Shown: positions 1 to 5,906 of the stretch, one piece after another
How the letters are laid out: every line of letters starts with the position of its first letter
How positions within the stretch are numbered: position 1 is the stretch's first letter
NCBI GenBank assembly: GCA_030607815.1
Contig: JAUWJG010000053.1
Location: 1-5,906 of the forward strand
Length of the DNA stretch: 5,906 nt
DNA from: Candidatus Bathyarchaeota archaeon
Lineage (GTDB): Archaea; Thermoproteota; Bathyarchaeia; RBG-16-48-13; GCA-020355125
Reading direction: 5' to 3'
Position numbers and translations under genes: made by a program
The notes under the pieces: model-generated
The model's database searches: none
What the model saw: only the letters and a program-made list of their open reading frames with translations
Told to the model about the DNA's origin: nothing

Positions 1-1656
1 GGGTTTGGTATAGCAGATATATCTAAACCCACAATATTAGTTATTGGACATAATGGACCATCTTCTGTTGGAATAATCGACTACCTAAATGACAAAGGAT
101 TAATGGGTAAAGTTGAGGTTGTAGGTATCTGTTGCACTGCACACGATATTACACGATACAGTTCTATGGCTAAAATTGTAGGTCCAATATCTTGGCAACT
201 TCGGTACATTAGAAGTGGTTTAGCTGATCTAATTGTAGTGGACGAACAATGCATTCGGGCAGATACATTAATAGAAGCAACAAAAGTAAGAACCCCTGTT
301 ATTGCTTCAAGTTCACAAAACTGTATTGGGCTTCAAAATAGAACTCGAGATCCTATGAAAAATATAATTTCTGATTTAGTAAATGCAAAAGTTCCAGGAG
401 TTCTCATATTGGATCCTGACAAACTTGGTGAAGTTGCAGTTGAGACTGTGATTGCTGTTACACCGAAAAGACAAAAATATAAGATAATTCCAGAAAAAGA
501 TGAAATCATCGAAGCATCAAAAAAATGCAATCAATGTAACGATTGTATGCGTGCCTGTCCAAACAATCAACCCATACCAGACGCTATAAAAGCAGCAGTT
601 AAGGGAGACCTTAACCCCTTAGCGGCAATACTTGAAGAATGTGTTGGTTGTGCTCGTTGTGATAGTGCTTGTCCTAACGATTTCCCTCTGCACAGTTTCA
701 TGGTAAAAGCTGGACAAAACAAGTTATGGGATGAAAAATTTAAAATAAGGGGTGGTCGTGGTGCAATTTCAGATGTTGAAATAAGAGAAGTTGGTAGACC
801 TATTGTCTTCGGTGAAATTCCTGGAATTGTAGCAATTGTGGGTTGCTCAAATTATCCTCATAGCGGTACAGAAGTTGCTGAGATCGCTGAAGAATTCGCT
901 AAGCGTAGATTTATTGTACTTACTTCAGGATGTGCAGCTATGACAATAGGCAGCGTAAAAGATGAAGAGGGAAAAACTCTTTATGAAAAATATTCAGGTG
1001 CATTTGAAGCAGGTTGCATTATTAACGTTGGTTCATGTGTATCCAATGCTCATATTGCCGGTGCTGCTGTAAAGATCGCAAATATCTTTGCAAAGAGAAA
1101 CTTACGCGGCAACTATGAAGAGATTGCTGATTATATTCTTAATAGAGTAGGCGCAGTAGGACTAGCGTGGGGGGCTTATTCTCAGAAGGCTGCTTCAATA
1201 GGTGCAGGTTTCTGGAGACTTGGGATACCTGTAATTGTTGGTCCTCATGGGTCTAAGTATCGACGTATGCTTCTCGGAAGAAAAGAGAAAGAAGAGGATT
1301 GGTATGTTTATGATGCCAGAACAGGTGATAAAGTCTATGTTGGTCCAACTCCCGAACATCTCTTTACAACTGCGGAGACAAAAGAGGAAGCTATAGTATT
1401 GATCTCAAAACTTTGTATGAGACCAAATGATACATCCATTGGTCGTGCGATAAAACTGTCTCATTACATTGATCTTCATAAACGATACTATGGTGTTATG
1501 CCTGATGATTTACACCTCTATATTCGAAATAATGCAGATATACCTATTACCATGAAAACAGATATACGCAAAATTCTAAAAGAGAAGGGTTGGACGGAAA
1601 GGAGAATCCCAGATCCAACACTTCTGTCCCGACTCATCAGGAAGAGAGGTGAATAG
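1..1656 (+). CDS. cdhA: CO dehydrogenase/acetyl-CoA decarbonylase alpha subunit CdhA (5'-truncated by window edge)
   Basis: Catalytic subunit for reversible CO2/CO interconversion in the cytoplasmic ACDS complex. The frame is open from base 1, so the ATG at 103 is internal; 551 C-terminal residues are present, and about 230-250 N-terminal residues (with the B- and D-cluster cysteines) should lie upstream. Numbering from base 1, all C-cluster ligands expected from CooS are visible: His17 (GHNG), the GICCTAHD cysteines (44/45), Cys84 (VVDEQC), Cys282 (GCSN), Cys311 (SGCAA) and Cys346 (GSCVSNAH). Lys396 in YSQKAAS fits the catalytic acid/base lysine of CooS. Between ligands three and four sits a ferredoxin-like insert with two CxxCxxCxxxCP motifs (Cys176-186 and Cys214-224), which carry the E and F clusters. 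This insert marks the archaeal alpha subunit and separates it from bacterial CooS/AcsA. The gene ends with TAG, one base before cdhB. Confidence 0.97.
   Translation, partial: GFGIADISKPTILVIGHNGPSSVGIIDYLNDKGLMGKVEVVGICCTAHDITRYSSMAKIVGPISWQLRYIRSGLADLIVVDEQCIRADTLIEATKVRTPVIASSSQNCIGLQNRTRDPMKNIISDLVNAKVPGVLILDPDKLGEVAVETVIAVTPKRQKYKIIPEKDEIIEASKKCNQCNDCMRACPNNQPIPDAIKAAVKGDLNPLAAILEECVGCARCDSACPNDFPLHSFMVKAGQNKLWDEKFKIRGGRGAISDVEIREVGRPIVFGEIPGIVAIVGCSNYPHSGTEVAEIAEEFAKRRFIVLTSGCAAMTIGSVKDEEGKTLYEKYSGAFEAGCIINVGSCVSNAHIAGAAVKIANIFAKRNLRGNYEEIADYILNRVGAVGLAWGAYSQKAASIGAGFWRLGIPVIVGPHGSKYRRMLLGRKEKEEDWYVYDARTGDKVYVGPTPEHLFTTAETKEEAIVLISKLCMRPNDTSIGRAIKLSHYIDLHKRYYGVMPDDLHLYIRNNADIPITMKTDIRKILKEKGWTERRIPDPTLLSRLIRKRGE
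1646..1652 (+). promoter_or_regulatory. Ribosome binding site of cdhB, inside the end of cdhA
   Basis: GAGGTGA matches seven bases of the archaeal 16S anti-Shine-Dalgarno complement GGAGGTGA and lies 5 bases before the GTG at 1658. It overlaps the last codons of cdhA and decides the cdhB start in favour of 1658 over the GTG at 1649. Confidence 0.75.
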
Positions 1657-1657
1657 A

Positions 1658-2203
1658 GTGAGTGCTAAGGCGGAACCCTGGCAAACGGCTGAAATAGCGG
1701 GACCGAAGAAAGCTCTCCTCATTTTAAAACCTGTAGTTGTAGTTGCAATGTTAAAGAAAGCTAAAAACCCCATCTTGATAGTTGGACATTTGGCAACTGA
1801 AACTGATTCAGGAAATAGTGAAATGATTGATTACGCTATTCGTATGAATAAGACTATAGGTATTCCCGTGGTTGCAACGGCACATACTATAAATGGATTC
1901 ATCAAGAAGAATTTTCATGACGCAAATTGGATGTCTGCGATGGAAATAGGAAATAGGCTTCAAGATTCATCTTGGGTCGGCTTAGATGGACAGGGCCCAT
2001 ATGATCTTGCATTATTCATGGGGCTTCCATACTATATGGGGTTTGTGATCTTGTCTGGATTGAAACATTTTTCAAACAATCTTAAAACAATCAGTCTTAA
2101 TAGATTTTATAATCCCCATGCAACTTGGTCTTTTCCAAACCTTAATGTTAAAGATTGGAATGAAAGTTTCGAAAAAATATTAAGTACACTAGAAGGAACG
2201 TGA
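1658..2203 (+). CDS. cdhB: CO dehydrogenase/acetyl-CoA decarbonylase epsilon subunit CdhB
   Basis: Small non-catalytic partner of CdhA in the archaeal alpha2-epsilon2 CO dehydrogenase. The family has a Rossmann-like nucleotide-binding fold; a role in electron transfer with flavin has been proposed but is not settled. The family signatures are an N-terminal PWQTAEIAGPKKA, a strand-loop PILIVGHLA, WVGLDGQGPYDLALFMG near residues 106-122, and a C-terminal NPHATWSFPNL. I chose the GTG at 1658 (181 aa) because GAGGTGA at 1646-1652 sits 5 bases upstream. The GTG at 1649 is in frame but lies inside that ribosome binding site and would add only three residues. The gene follows cdhA with a 1-base gap, which suggests coupled translation and equal production of the two subunits. 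Length is close to the usual 160-180 aa. No cysteines or metal-binding motifs are present, as expected. Confidence 0.95.
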   Translation: MSAKAEPWQTAEIAGPKKALLILKPVVVVAMLKKAKNPILIVGHLATETDSGNSEMIDYAIRMNKTIGIPVVATAHTINGFIKKNFHDANWMSAMEIGNRLQDSSWVGLDGQGPYDLALFMGLPYYMGFVILSGLKHFSNNLKTISLNRFYNPHATWSFPNLNVKDWNESFEKILSTLEGT

Positions 2204-2208
2204 AAATA

Positions 2209-2262
2209 ATGTCCAAAATCGAGAAATTGTATAAACCCTTTAAGATTAGTATAGATAAATGA
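2209..2262 (+). other. 17-codon mini-ORF in the cdhB-cdhC gap, doubtful as a gene
   Basis: ATG at 2209 to TGA at 2260-2262 encodes a lysine-rich 17-residue peptide beginning MSKIEKLY. It is in the same frame as cdhC but separated from it by its own TGA and a TAA at 2272, so it is not an N-terminal extension. The stop codon overlaps the cdhC ribosome binding site, a layout that would allow translational coupling. Its own ribosome binding site is poor: an AGAAGG lies about 12 bases upstream. An ORF this short occurs easily by chance in AT-rich DNA. I recognise no family. Confidence 0.15.
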
Positions 2263-2266
2263 GGAG
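2261..2266 (+). promoter_or_regulatory. Ribosome binding site of cdhC
   Basis: GAGGAG lies 11 bases before the ATG at 2278. A second in-frame ATG at 2284 would have 17 bases of spacing, so 2278 is the better start. The spacing is a little long for a typical site. Confidence 0.6.
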
Positions 2267-2277
2267 ACGAATAAAAA

Positions 2278-3675
2278 ATGTCCATGTTTGAAGATATACC
2301 TGTAAGCATTGGTGTTATCTACGAGGGTGAAAGAATAAGATGGAAGGATATATACGTCGAGTTAGGTGGTCCTCGTGAGAAATATAAGTTTGAACTTGTA
2401 AAAGTTAGAAATGAAAAAGATATTGAAGACGGTAAAATTATTATCATTGGCTCTGACTTGAAAGATTTAAAACCGGGCCAGAGTTACGCTTTTGGTATAC
2501 TTATTGAAGTTGCAGGAAAAGATGTTGAAGCAGAACTTGAAGGTGTCATTGAACGACGAATCCATGAGTACATAAACTACATTGAGGGTGTTATGCATCT
2601 TAACCAACGCTACGATATTCATCTTAGACTTAACAAAAAATCATTTAACAAGGGATTGAACTCATTCAATCTAATTGGAAAAGTCTTAGAGCGTCTCTAT
2701 AAAAGTGAGATGCCATTCATACAGAAGATTCAGATAACTTTCATAACTAACCCCTCCGCGGTTACTACTGCCTTTGAGGAAGCTATAGTAACATATGAGA
2801 CCCGTGACGCTAAAGCGCGAGGTATGAAAGATGAAGCAGCTGACGCCTTCTATGGTTGCACTCTATGTCAATCTTTTGCTCCAACACACTGTTGTATTAT
2901 TACACCTCAAAGATACTCTAATTGTGGTGCTATAAGTTGGTTCGATGGACGAGCAGCAGCTCGAATAGACCCTAAGGGTCCTCTTTTTAAAATCGATAAA
3001 GGCGAATGTTTAGATTCGTGGAAGGGTGAATTCGCTGGAGCAAACGAATCATTGAAGGAGAAGACTTTAGGGGAGGTCGATCGTGTATGGCTCTACTCTG
3101 CTTTTGGATATCCGCACACATCTTGTGGATGTTTTGAAGGACTTGCTTTTTACATACCTGAAGTAGATGGATTAGGGTTGGTCTACCGTGATTTCAAGGG
3201 TAGAACAGTCAATGGTCTTCCTTTTGCGACAATGGCTGATTCTGCAGCTGGTGGAAGACAAGTAGATGGTTTCCATGGCGTATCAATAGAATACTTGAGA
3301 TCTCCAAAATTTCTCCAAGTTGATGGTGGATGGAATCGAATTGTGTGGATGCCGTCAAGTATCAAAGAGCGTGTCAAAGACTATATTCCAGCAGATGTTG
3401 TTAACAAAATCTCAACAGAGAAAGATGTAGAAACATTAGATCAGTTAAAAGAATTTTTAGAACGTCAAGAGCATCCTATTATTGAGCGATGGCAAGATGA
3501 AGAAGAACCTGTTTTAACTCTTTCTGAAGAAGGTGCAAAATTAACTGTACCACAAATTACGTCTATACCGATCAGTGGAATACCTACAGCCACCGGTGGT
3601 TTCACGATTATCTTAAAAAATGCAAAGATAATCGCAAAAAAACTGATAATTAGATCAGAAAAGAAAAAGGTGTAA
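2278..3675 (+). CDS. cdhC: Acetyl-CoA decarbonylase/synthase beta subunit CdhC
   Basis: Acetyl-CoA synthase: forms or cleaves the C-C and C-S bonds of acetyl-CoA from CO, the corrinoid-bound methyl group and CoA. The A-cluster is fully readable. Cys194, Cys197, Cys206 and Cys216 (from YGCTLCQSF onward) would bind the [4Fe-4S] cube, and Cys283-Gly-Cys285 (SCGCFE) the distal nickel. The spacings 3, 9, 10 and 67 equal those of Moorella AcsB (506, 509, 518, 528, 595/597). Phe200 aligns with AcsB Phe512, which lies over the nickel site. The protein (465 aa) begins close to EGERIRWKDIYVELGGP, so it lacks the bacterial N-terminal CODH-contact domain, as is normal in archaea. After the catalytic part (to about residue 370) comes an acidic linker (about 380-425) and a conserved tail with ILKNAKIIAKKLIIRS. 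Cys205, directly before ligand Cys206, looks like an extra cysteine. Stop TAA, 8 bases before cdhD. Confidence 0.97.
   Translation: MSMFEDIPVSIGVIYEGERIRWKDIYVELGGPREKYKFELVKVRNEKDIEDGKIIIIGSDLKDLKPGQSYAFGILIEVAGKDVEAELEGVIERRIHEYINYIEGVMHLNQRYDIHLRLNKKSFNKGLNSFNLIGKVLERLYKSEMPFIQKIQITFITNPSAVTTAFEEAIVTYETRDAKARGMKDEAADAFYGCTLCQSFAPTHCCIITPQRYSNCGAISWFDGRAAARIDPKGPLFKIDKGECLDSWKGEFAGANESLKEKTLGEVDRVWLYSAFGYPHTSCGCFEGLAFYIPEVDGLGLVYRDFKGRTVNGLPFATMADSAAGGRQVDGFHGVSIEYLRSPKFLQVDGGWNRIVWMPSSIKERVKDYIPADVVNKISTEKDVETLDQLKEFLERQEHPIIERWQDEEEPVLTLSEEGAKLTVPQITSIPISGIPTATGGFTIILKNAKIIAKKLIIRSEKKKV
3667..3672 (+). promoter_or_regulatory. Probable weak ribosome binding site of cdhD, inside the end of cdhC
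   Basis: AAGGTG in the last codons of cdhC lies 11 bases before the ATG at 3684. It is weaker than the sites of cdhB and cdhE, and translation of cdhD may rely on ribosomes finishing cdhC. The alternative in-frame ATG at 3720 has only a purine-rich GAAGAGAAG stretch upstream, without a clear GGAG core. Confidence 0.4.
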
Positions 3676-3683
3676 AACATAAA

Positions 3684-4904
3684 ATGGGGAATAACCGAAG
3701 AGAAGAAAAGAAATCTGATATGAAGCTTAACTTGAACCTTTTAGAGTTGCTAAGTAAATATACAGAGATAGTATTGGAGGATGTTGAGTTAGAAATCGGC
3801 GATCTTGAACTCTCTTTTCAACCATCTATACCCATGCAAATTTTTACATCTGCCCAGCAAGTACCCATTTTAGAAAAAGCTAAACCAGTTAAACTTTTAG
3901 ACGCTGAATTCAGAATTCCAAAAGGGAAATATCCCGGGAAAATAATTGAAGTTAAACTTGGGGCGACTAAAGGAGAGGGAGGAAGTAGAGGAAATTCAAT
4001 CGTTCTTGGGGGGGAGGAAGCGCCAGCGTACTATCTCTTTGATAGTCCAATAATCAATTCTCCTGTTATAGCATTTGACGTGTTTGATAAAGCTCCTCCA
4101 TTAGCAAAGGTTATGAAAGCACCCTTCAAAGATGTTCTTCATGATCCTGCAGAATGGGCTAAACGTTGCGTTGATAAATTTGGAGCTGAGATGGTTCAAC
4201 TTCACTTAACGAGTATTGATCCCCTATTGTCGGATACCAGTCCAAAAGAAGCTGCTAAAACTGTAGAAGATGTTTTACAAGCCGTGGATGTGCCTATTGC
4301 TGTTGGTGGCTGTGGAGATCCAAATAAAGATTTAAAAGTTTTTAAAAAAGTTGCTGAGGTAGGTGAGGGGGAGAGACTTCTAATTAACTCTGTAACTTTA
4401 GATATGGATATTGAGGCTTTAGCTGAGATCGTTAAAAAGCATGGTCACGCAGTTCTTGCATTTACATCCATGGATATGGCTTTAGCGAGAGAGTTGAATA
4501 GAAAATTATACGAGTTTTTACCTAAAGAAGATATTATAATCGATACAACTACTGCAGCTCTTGGGTATGGTTTAGATTACGCTTTTTCAGTAATGGAGCG
4601 TACAAGACTTGCTGGGGTGATGGGCGATAAAGAGCTTCAGCATCCGATGGCATCTGGAACTACAAATGCTTGGGCTGCTCGTGAAGCTTGGATGAAGATG
4701 GATCCAAAATGGGGTTTGAGGGAATATCGTGGTCCTATATGGGAGACTGTGACTGCACTTACTCTTCTTTTAACAGGAGTAGATTTCTTCATGATGATGC
4801 ATCCTGCTGCAGTTAAATCAATCAAGGAGATAATTGCCTACTTTAACAGTGGCAAAAAAGCAGATCCTGAAAGGATTGCTAATTGGGTTTCTGTGAAAAT
4901 TTGA
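3684..4904 (+). CDS. cdhD: ACDS delta subunit CdhD (corrinoid Fe-S protein, small subunit)
   Basis: Forms the corrinoid iron-sulfur protein with CdhE and helps transfer the methyl group between the tetrahydropterin carrier and CdhC. Relatives fold as a TIM barrel. Recognisable family blocks are GEGGSRGNSIVLGG (residues 97-110), FDSPIINSPVIAFDVFD (119-135), PIAVGGCGDPNKD (204-216), GEGERLLINSVT (227-238), DTTTAALGYGLDYAFSVMER (287-306) and GTTNAWAAREAW (325-336). The 406 aa length fits archaeal CdhD (about 400-440) and exceeds bacterial AcsD (about 310). The extra length is the first 80 or so residues, an acidic leucine-rich segment before the KYPGKIIEV block. No iron-sulfur cysteine motif is present (only Cys162 and Cys210), as expected for this subunit. 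The start is uncertain: 3684 gives a basic/acidic tail MGNNRREEKKSD, while the ATG at 3720 would begin MKLNLNLLELL. No CooC-like gene precedes it. Confidence 0.95.
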   Translation: MGNNRREEKKSDMKLNLNLLELLSKYTEIVLEDVELEIGDLELSFQPSIPMQIFTSAQQVPILEKAKPVKLLDAEFRIPKGKYPGKIIEVKLGATKGEGGSRGNSIVLGGEEAPAYYLFDSPIINSPVIAFDVFDKAPPLAKVMKAPFKDVLHDPAEWAKRCVDKFGAEMVQLHLTSIDPLLSDTSPKEAAKTVEDVLQAVDVPIAVGGCGDPNKDLKVFKKVAEVGEGERLLINSVTLDMDIEALAEIVKKHGHAVLAFTSMDMALARELNRKLYEFLPKEDIIIDTTTAALGYGLDYAFSVMERTRLAGVMGDKELQHPMASGTTNAWAAREAWMKMDPKWGLREYRGPIWETVTALTLLLTGVDFFMMMHPAAVKSIKEIIAYFNSGKKADPERIANWVSVKI

Positions 4905-4919
4905 GTGGAGGAAACAAGA

Positions 4920-5906
4920 ATGTCAAAATCTCAATTAAGTCCGATTGATGTGTACAAACTTCTACCAAGAACTAATTGTAAGGAATGTGGTGAAGAGAAT
5001 TGTATGGCTTTTGCAACTAAACTTGTGAATAAAGAAATTCGTTTAGATCAGTGTCCTCCGCTCTTAATTGAAAAGAATAAAAGTGCATATCTAAACCTTT
5101 GGAAAATGCTTAAACCACAAGTAAGAGAGGTTTCAATAGGTACAGGAGATAGAACTGTAAAAATAGGCGGGAAAGATGTCCTATATCGCCATGAGCTCAG
5201 ATATGTGAATCCAACAGCAATAGCATTAGATGTAACAGATAGCATGGATGAGGAAGAGTTTAAAGAACGACTCAAAAAGATTGAATATTTTTATTTTAGC
5301 TATATTGGCCATGATCTTAAGCTAGATATGGTAGCCATCAGATCTACATCAAACAATCCCCAAAAGTTTCAATCAATGATTAAAATATTTGCTGATACTT
5401 CCTCTCTTCCAGCTATTTTATGTTCCTTCGATCCTGAGATTATAAGAAATGGTTTAGTCGAGATAGGAAAAGATAGACCCCTGATATATGCAGCTACGAA
5501 AGATAACTGGAAAGAAATGGCTGATCTTGCAATACTATATAATTGTCCCTTAACTGTTTATGCACCAAATGATCTGGATCTACTTAAATCTCTAGTGAGA
5601 ACTTTACTTGAATATGGCATTGAAGACTTGGTTTTGGATCCTGGCACATTCACTGATGAGGGGTTAGCGGATACATTGAATAATTTCACTATGCTGCGGA
5701 AAGCTGCCATTAAAGAAAATGATGAACTTGTAGGTTTTCCGCTTTTAGGTGTTCCTCTCACCGTTTGGATTGATCATGAATCTGCTCCAGAAGTTGCCAT
5801 TTGGAACGAGACATGGCTCGCATCAATGCTTATAACCCGTTTCGCTGATGTTCTAATTATGCACAGTTTGGATGGTTGGTCTCAATTACCTCTTACAATT
5901 TTAAGA
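4920..5906 (+). CDS. cdhE: ACDS gamma subunit CdhE (corrinoid Fe-S protein, large subunit), 3'-truncated by window edge
   Basis: Methyl carrier of the complex: it binds a corrinoid and one low-potential [4Fe-4S] cluster used for reductive activation of the cobalt. The frame runs open from ATG 4920 to the last base, giving 329 residues; full-length relatives have about 450-470, so the C-terminal corrinoid-binding part lies beyond the window. The N-terminus shows the cluster motif Cys20-x2-Cys23-x4-Cys28-x16-Cys45 (NCKECGEENCMAF then DQCPP). It is followed by a TIM-barrel region with IGTGDRTVKIGGKDVLYRHE (73-92), NPTAIALDV (97-105), VLDPGTF (238-244) and WIDHESAPEVAIWNE near the end. GGAGG at 4907-4911 lies 8 bases before the ATG, the best ribosome binding site in the window, 15 bases after the cdhD stop. 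That tight spacing fits equal production of the delta and gamma partners. Confidence 0.96.
   Translation, partial: MSKSQLSPIDVYKLLPRTNCKECGEENCMAFATKLVNKEIRLDQCPPLLIEKNKSAYLNLWKMLKPQVREVSIGTGDRTVKIGGKDVLYRHELRYVNPTAIALDVTDSMDEEEFKERLKKIEYFYFSYIGHDLKLDMVAIRSTSNNPQKFQSMIKIFADTSSLPAILCSFDPEIIRNGLVEIGKDRPLIYAATKDNWKEMADLAILYNCPLTVYAPNDLDLLKSLVRTLLEYGIEDLVLDPGTFTDEGLADTLNNFTMLRKAAIKENDELVGFPLLGVPLTVWIDHESAPEVAIWNETWLASMLITRFADVLIMHSLDGWSQLPLTILR

Larger units (their letters stand above)
2204..2277 (+). other. cdhB-cdhC intergenic spacer, the longest gap in the window
   Basis: This 74-base gap stands out because the other junctions are 1, 8 and 15 bases. It contains a 17-codon ORF (2209-2262), a TATAAA at 2230-2235 and the cdhC ribosome binding site at 2261-2266. 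I see no strong hairpin followed by a T-run, so there is no evidence of a terminator. The gap probably does not break the operon, but it could hold a weak internal promoter or a post-transcriptional control site. Confidence 0.6.

Noticed and set aside
103..105. ATG at 103 as the start of the first gene
   Set aside because: The frame is open back to base 1, and the upstream part encodes the conserved C-cluster histidine motif (GHNG, His at 49-51). The ATG is internal and the gene is cut by the window edge.
1654..1656. TAG stop of cdhA as a possible pyrrolysine codon
   Set aside because: Reading through TAG meets a TAA four codons later (1666-1668), and the CdhA C-terminus is already of normal character. 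It is an ordinary stop.
3906..3919. Short direct repeat GAATTCAGAATTC within cdhD
   Set aside because: It is only a pair of 6-base units inside well-conserved coding sequence, of the kind expected by chance.
3964..3992. Purine-rich stretch (AGGAGAGGGAGG) resembling a strong internal ribosome binding site
   Set aside because: It encodes the conserved GEGGSRG block of CdhD, and no ATG/GTG in another frame downstream opens a credible gene.
4008..4014. Run of seven G in cdhD as a possible slippage or programmed frameshift site
   Set aside because: The reading frame continues correctly on both sides, and the run encodes a conserved Gly-Gly of the family (LGGEE). There is no sign of an alternative frame product.
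5048..5761. Open frames on the - strand across the cdhE region
   Set aside because: They are short (67-75 codons), match no family I know and lie opposite the clearly conserved cdhE coding sequence. They are antisense shadows.

Overview
The window is an uninterrupted stretch of an archaeal operon for the acetyl-CoA decarbonylase/synthase (ACDS, or CODH/ACS) complex, all on the + strand. The order is cdhA (5' end cut off by the window), cdhB, cdhC, cdhD, cdhE (3' end cut off). These are the alpha and epsilon subunits (CO dehydrogenase), the beta subunit (acetyl-CoA synthase), and the delta and gamma subunits (corrinoid iron-sulfur protein). No gene on the - strand, RNA gene, mobile element, CRISPR array or long repeat is visible.

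The host is most likely an archaeon. CdhA has an internal two-cluster ferredoxin domain, an epsilon subunit (CdhB) is present, CdhC lacks the long N-terminal domain of bacterial acetyl-CoA synthase, and CdhD has an archaeal-style N-terminal extension. The DNA is AT-rich (about 40% GC by eye), and purine-rich Shine-Dalgarno motifs precede several starts. The sequence alone does not settle the lineage; a methanogen, an Archaeoglobus relative, a Bathyarchaeia-type or an Asgard archaeon are all possible. It also does not show whether the pathway runs toward acetyl-CoA synthesis or cleavage.

Layout: 1-1656 is the C-terminal 551 residues of CdhA. 1658-2203 is cdhB, starting 1 base after the cdhA stop. 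2204-2277 is the only real intergenic gap (74 bases); it holds the cdhC ribosome binding site, a 17-codon mini-ORF and a possible TATA-like element. 2278-3675 is cdhC, 3684-4904 is cdhD, and 4920-5906 is the first 329 residues of cdhE.

How they work together, from knowledge of the family: CdhA/CdhB reduces CO2 to CO (or oxidises CO) at a Ni-Fe-S C-cluster. CdhD/CdhE carries the methyl group on a corrinoid cofactor from a tetrahydropterin. CdhC joins CO, methyl and CoA into acetyl-CoA at its Ni-Ni-[4Fe-4S] A-cluster, or runs the reverse. All six expected C-cluster ligands, all six A-cluster cysteine/CGC elements with the same spacing as the bacterial enzyme, and the four-cysteine cluster of CdhE are present, so the enzyme looks intact and functional. 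This is a well-known system; I see no new one here. The points worth a second look are small: no CooC-like maturation gene between cdhC and cdhD, an extra cysteine beside an A-cluster ligand, and the cdhB-cdhC gap.
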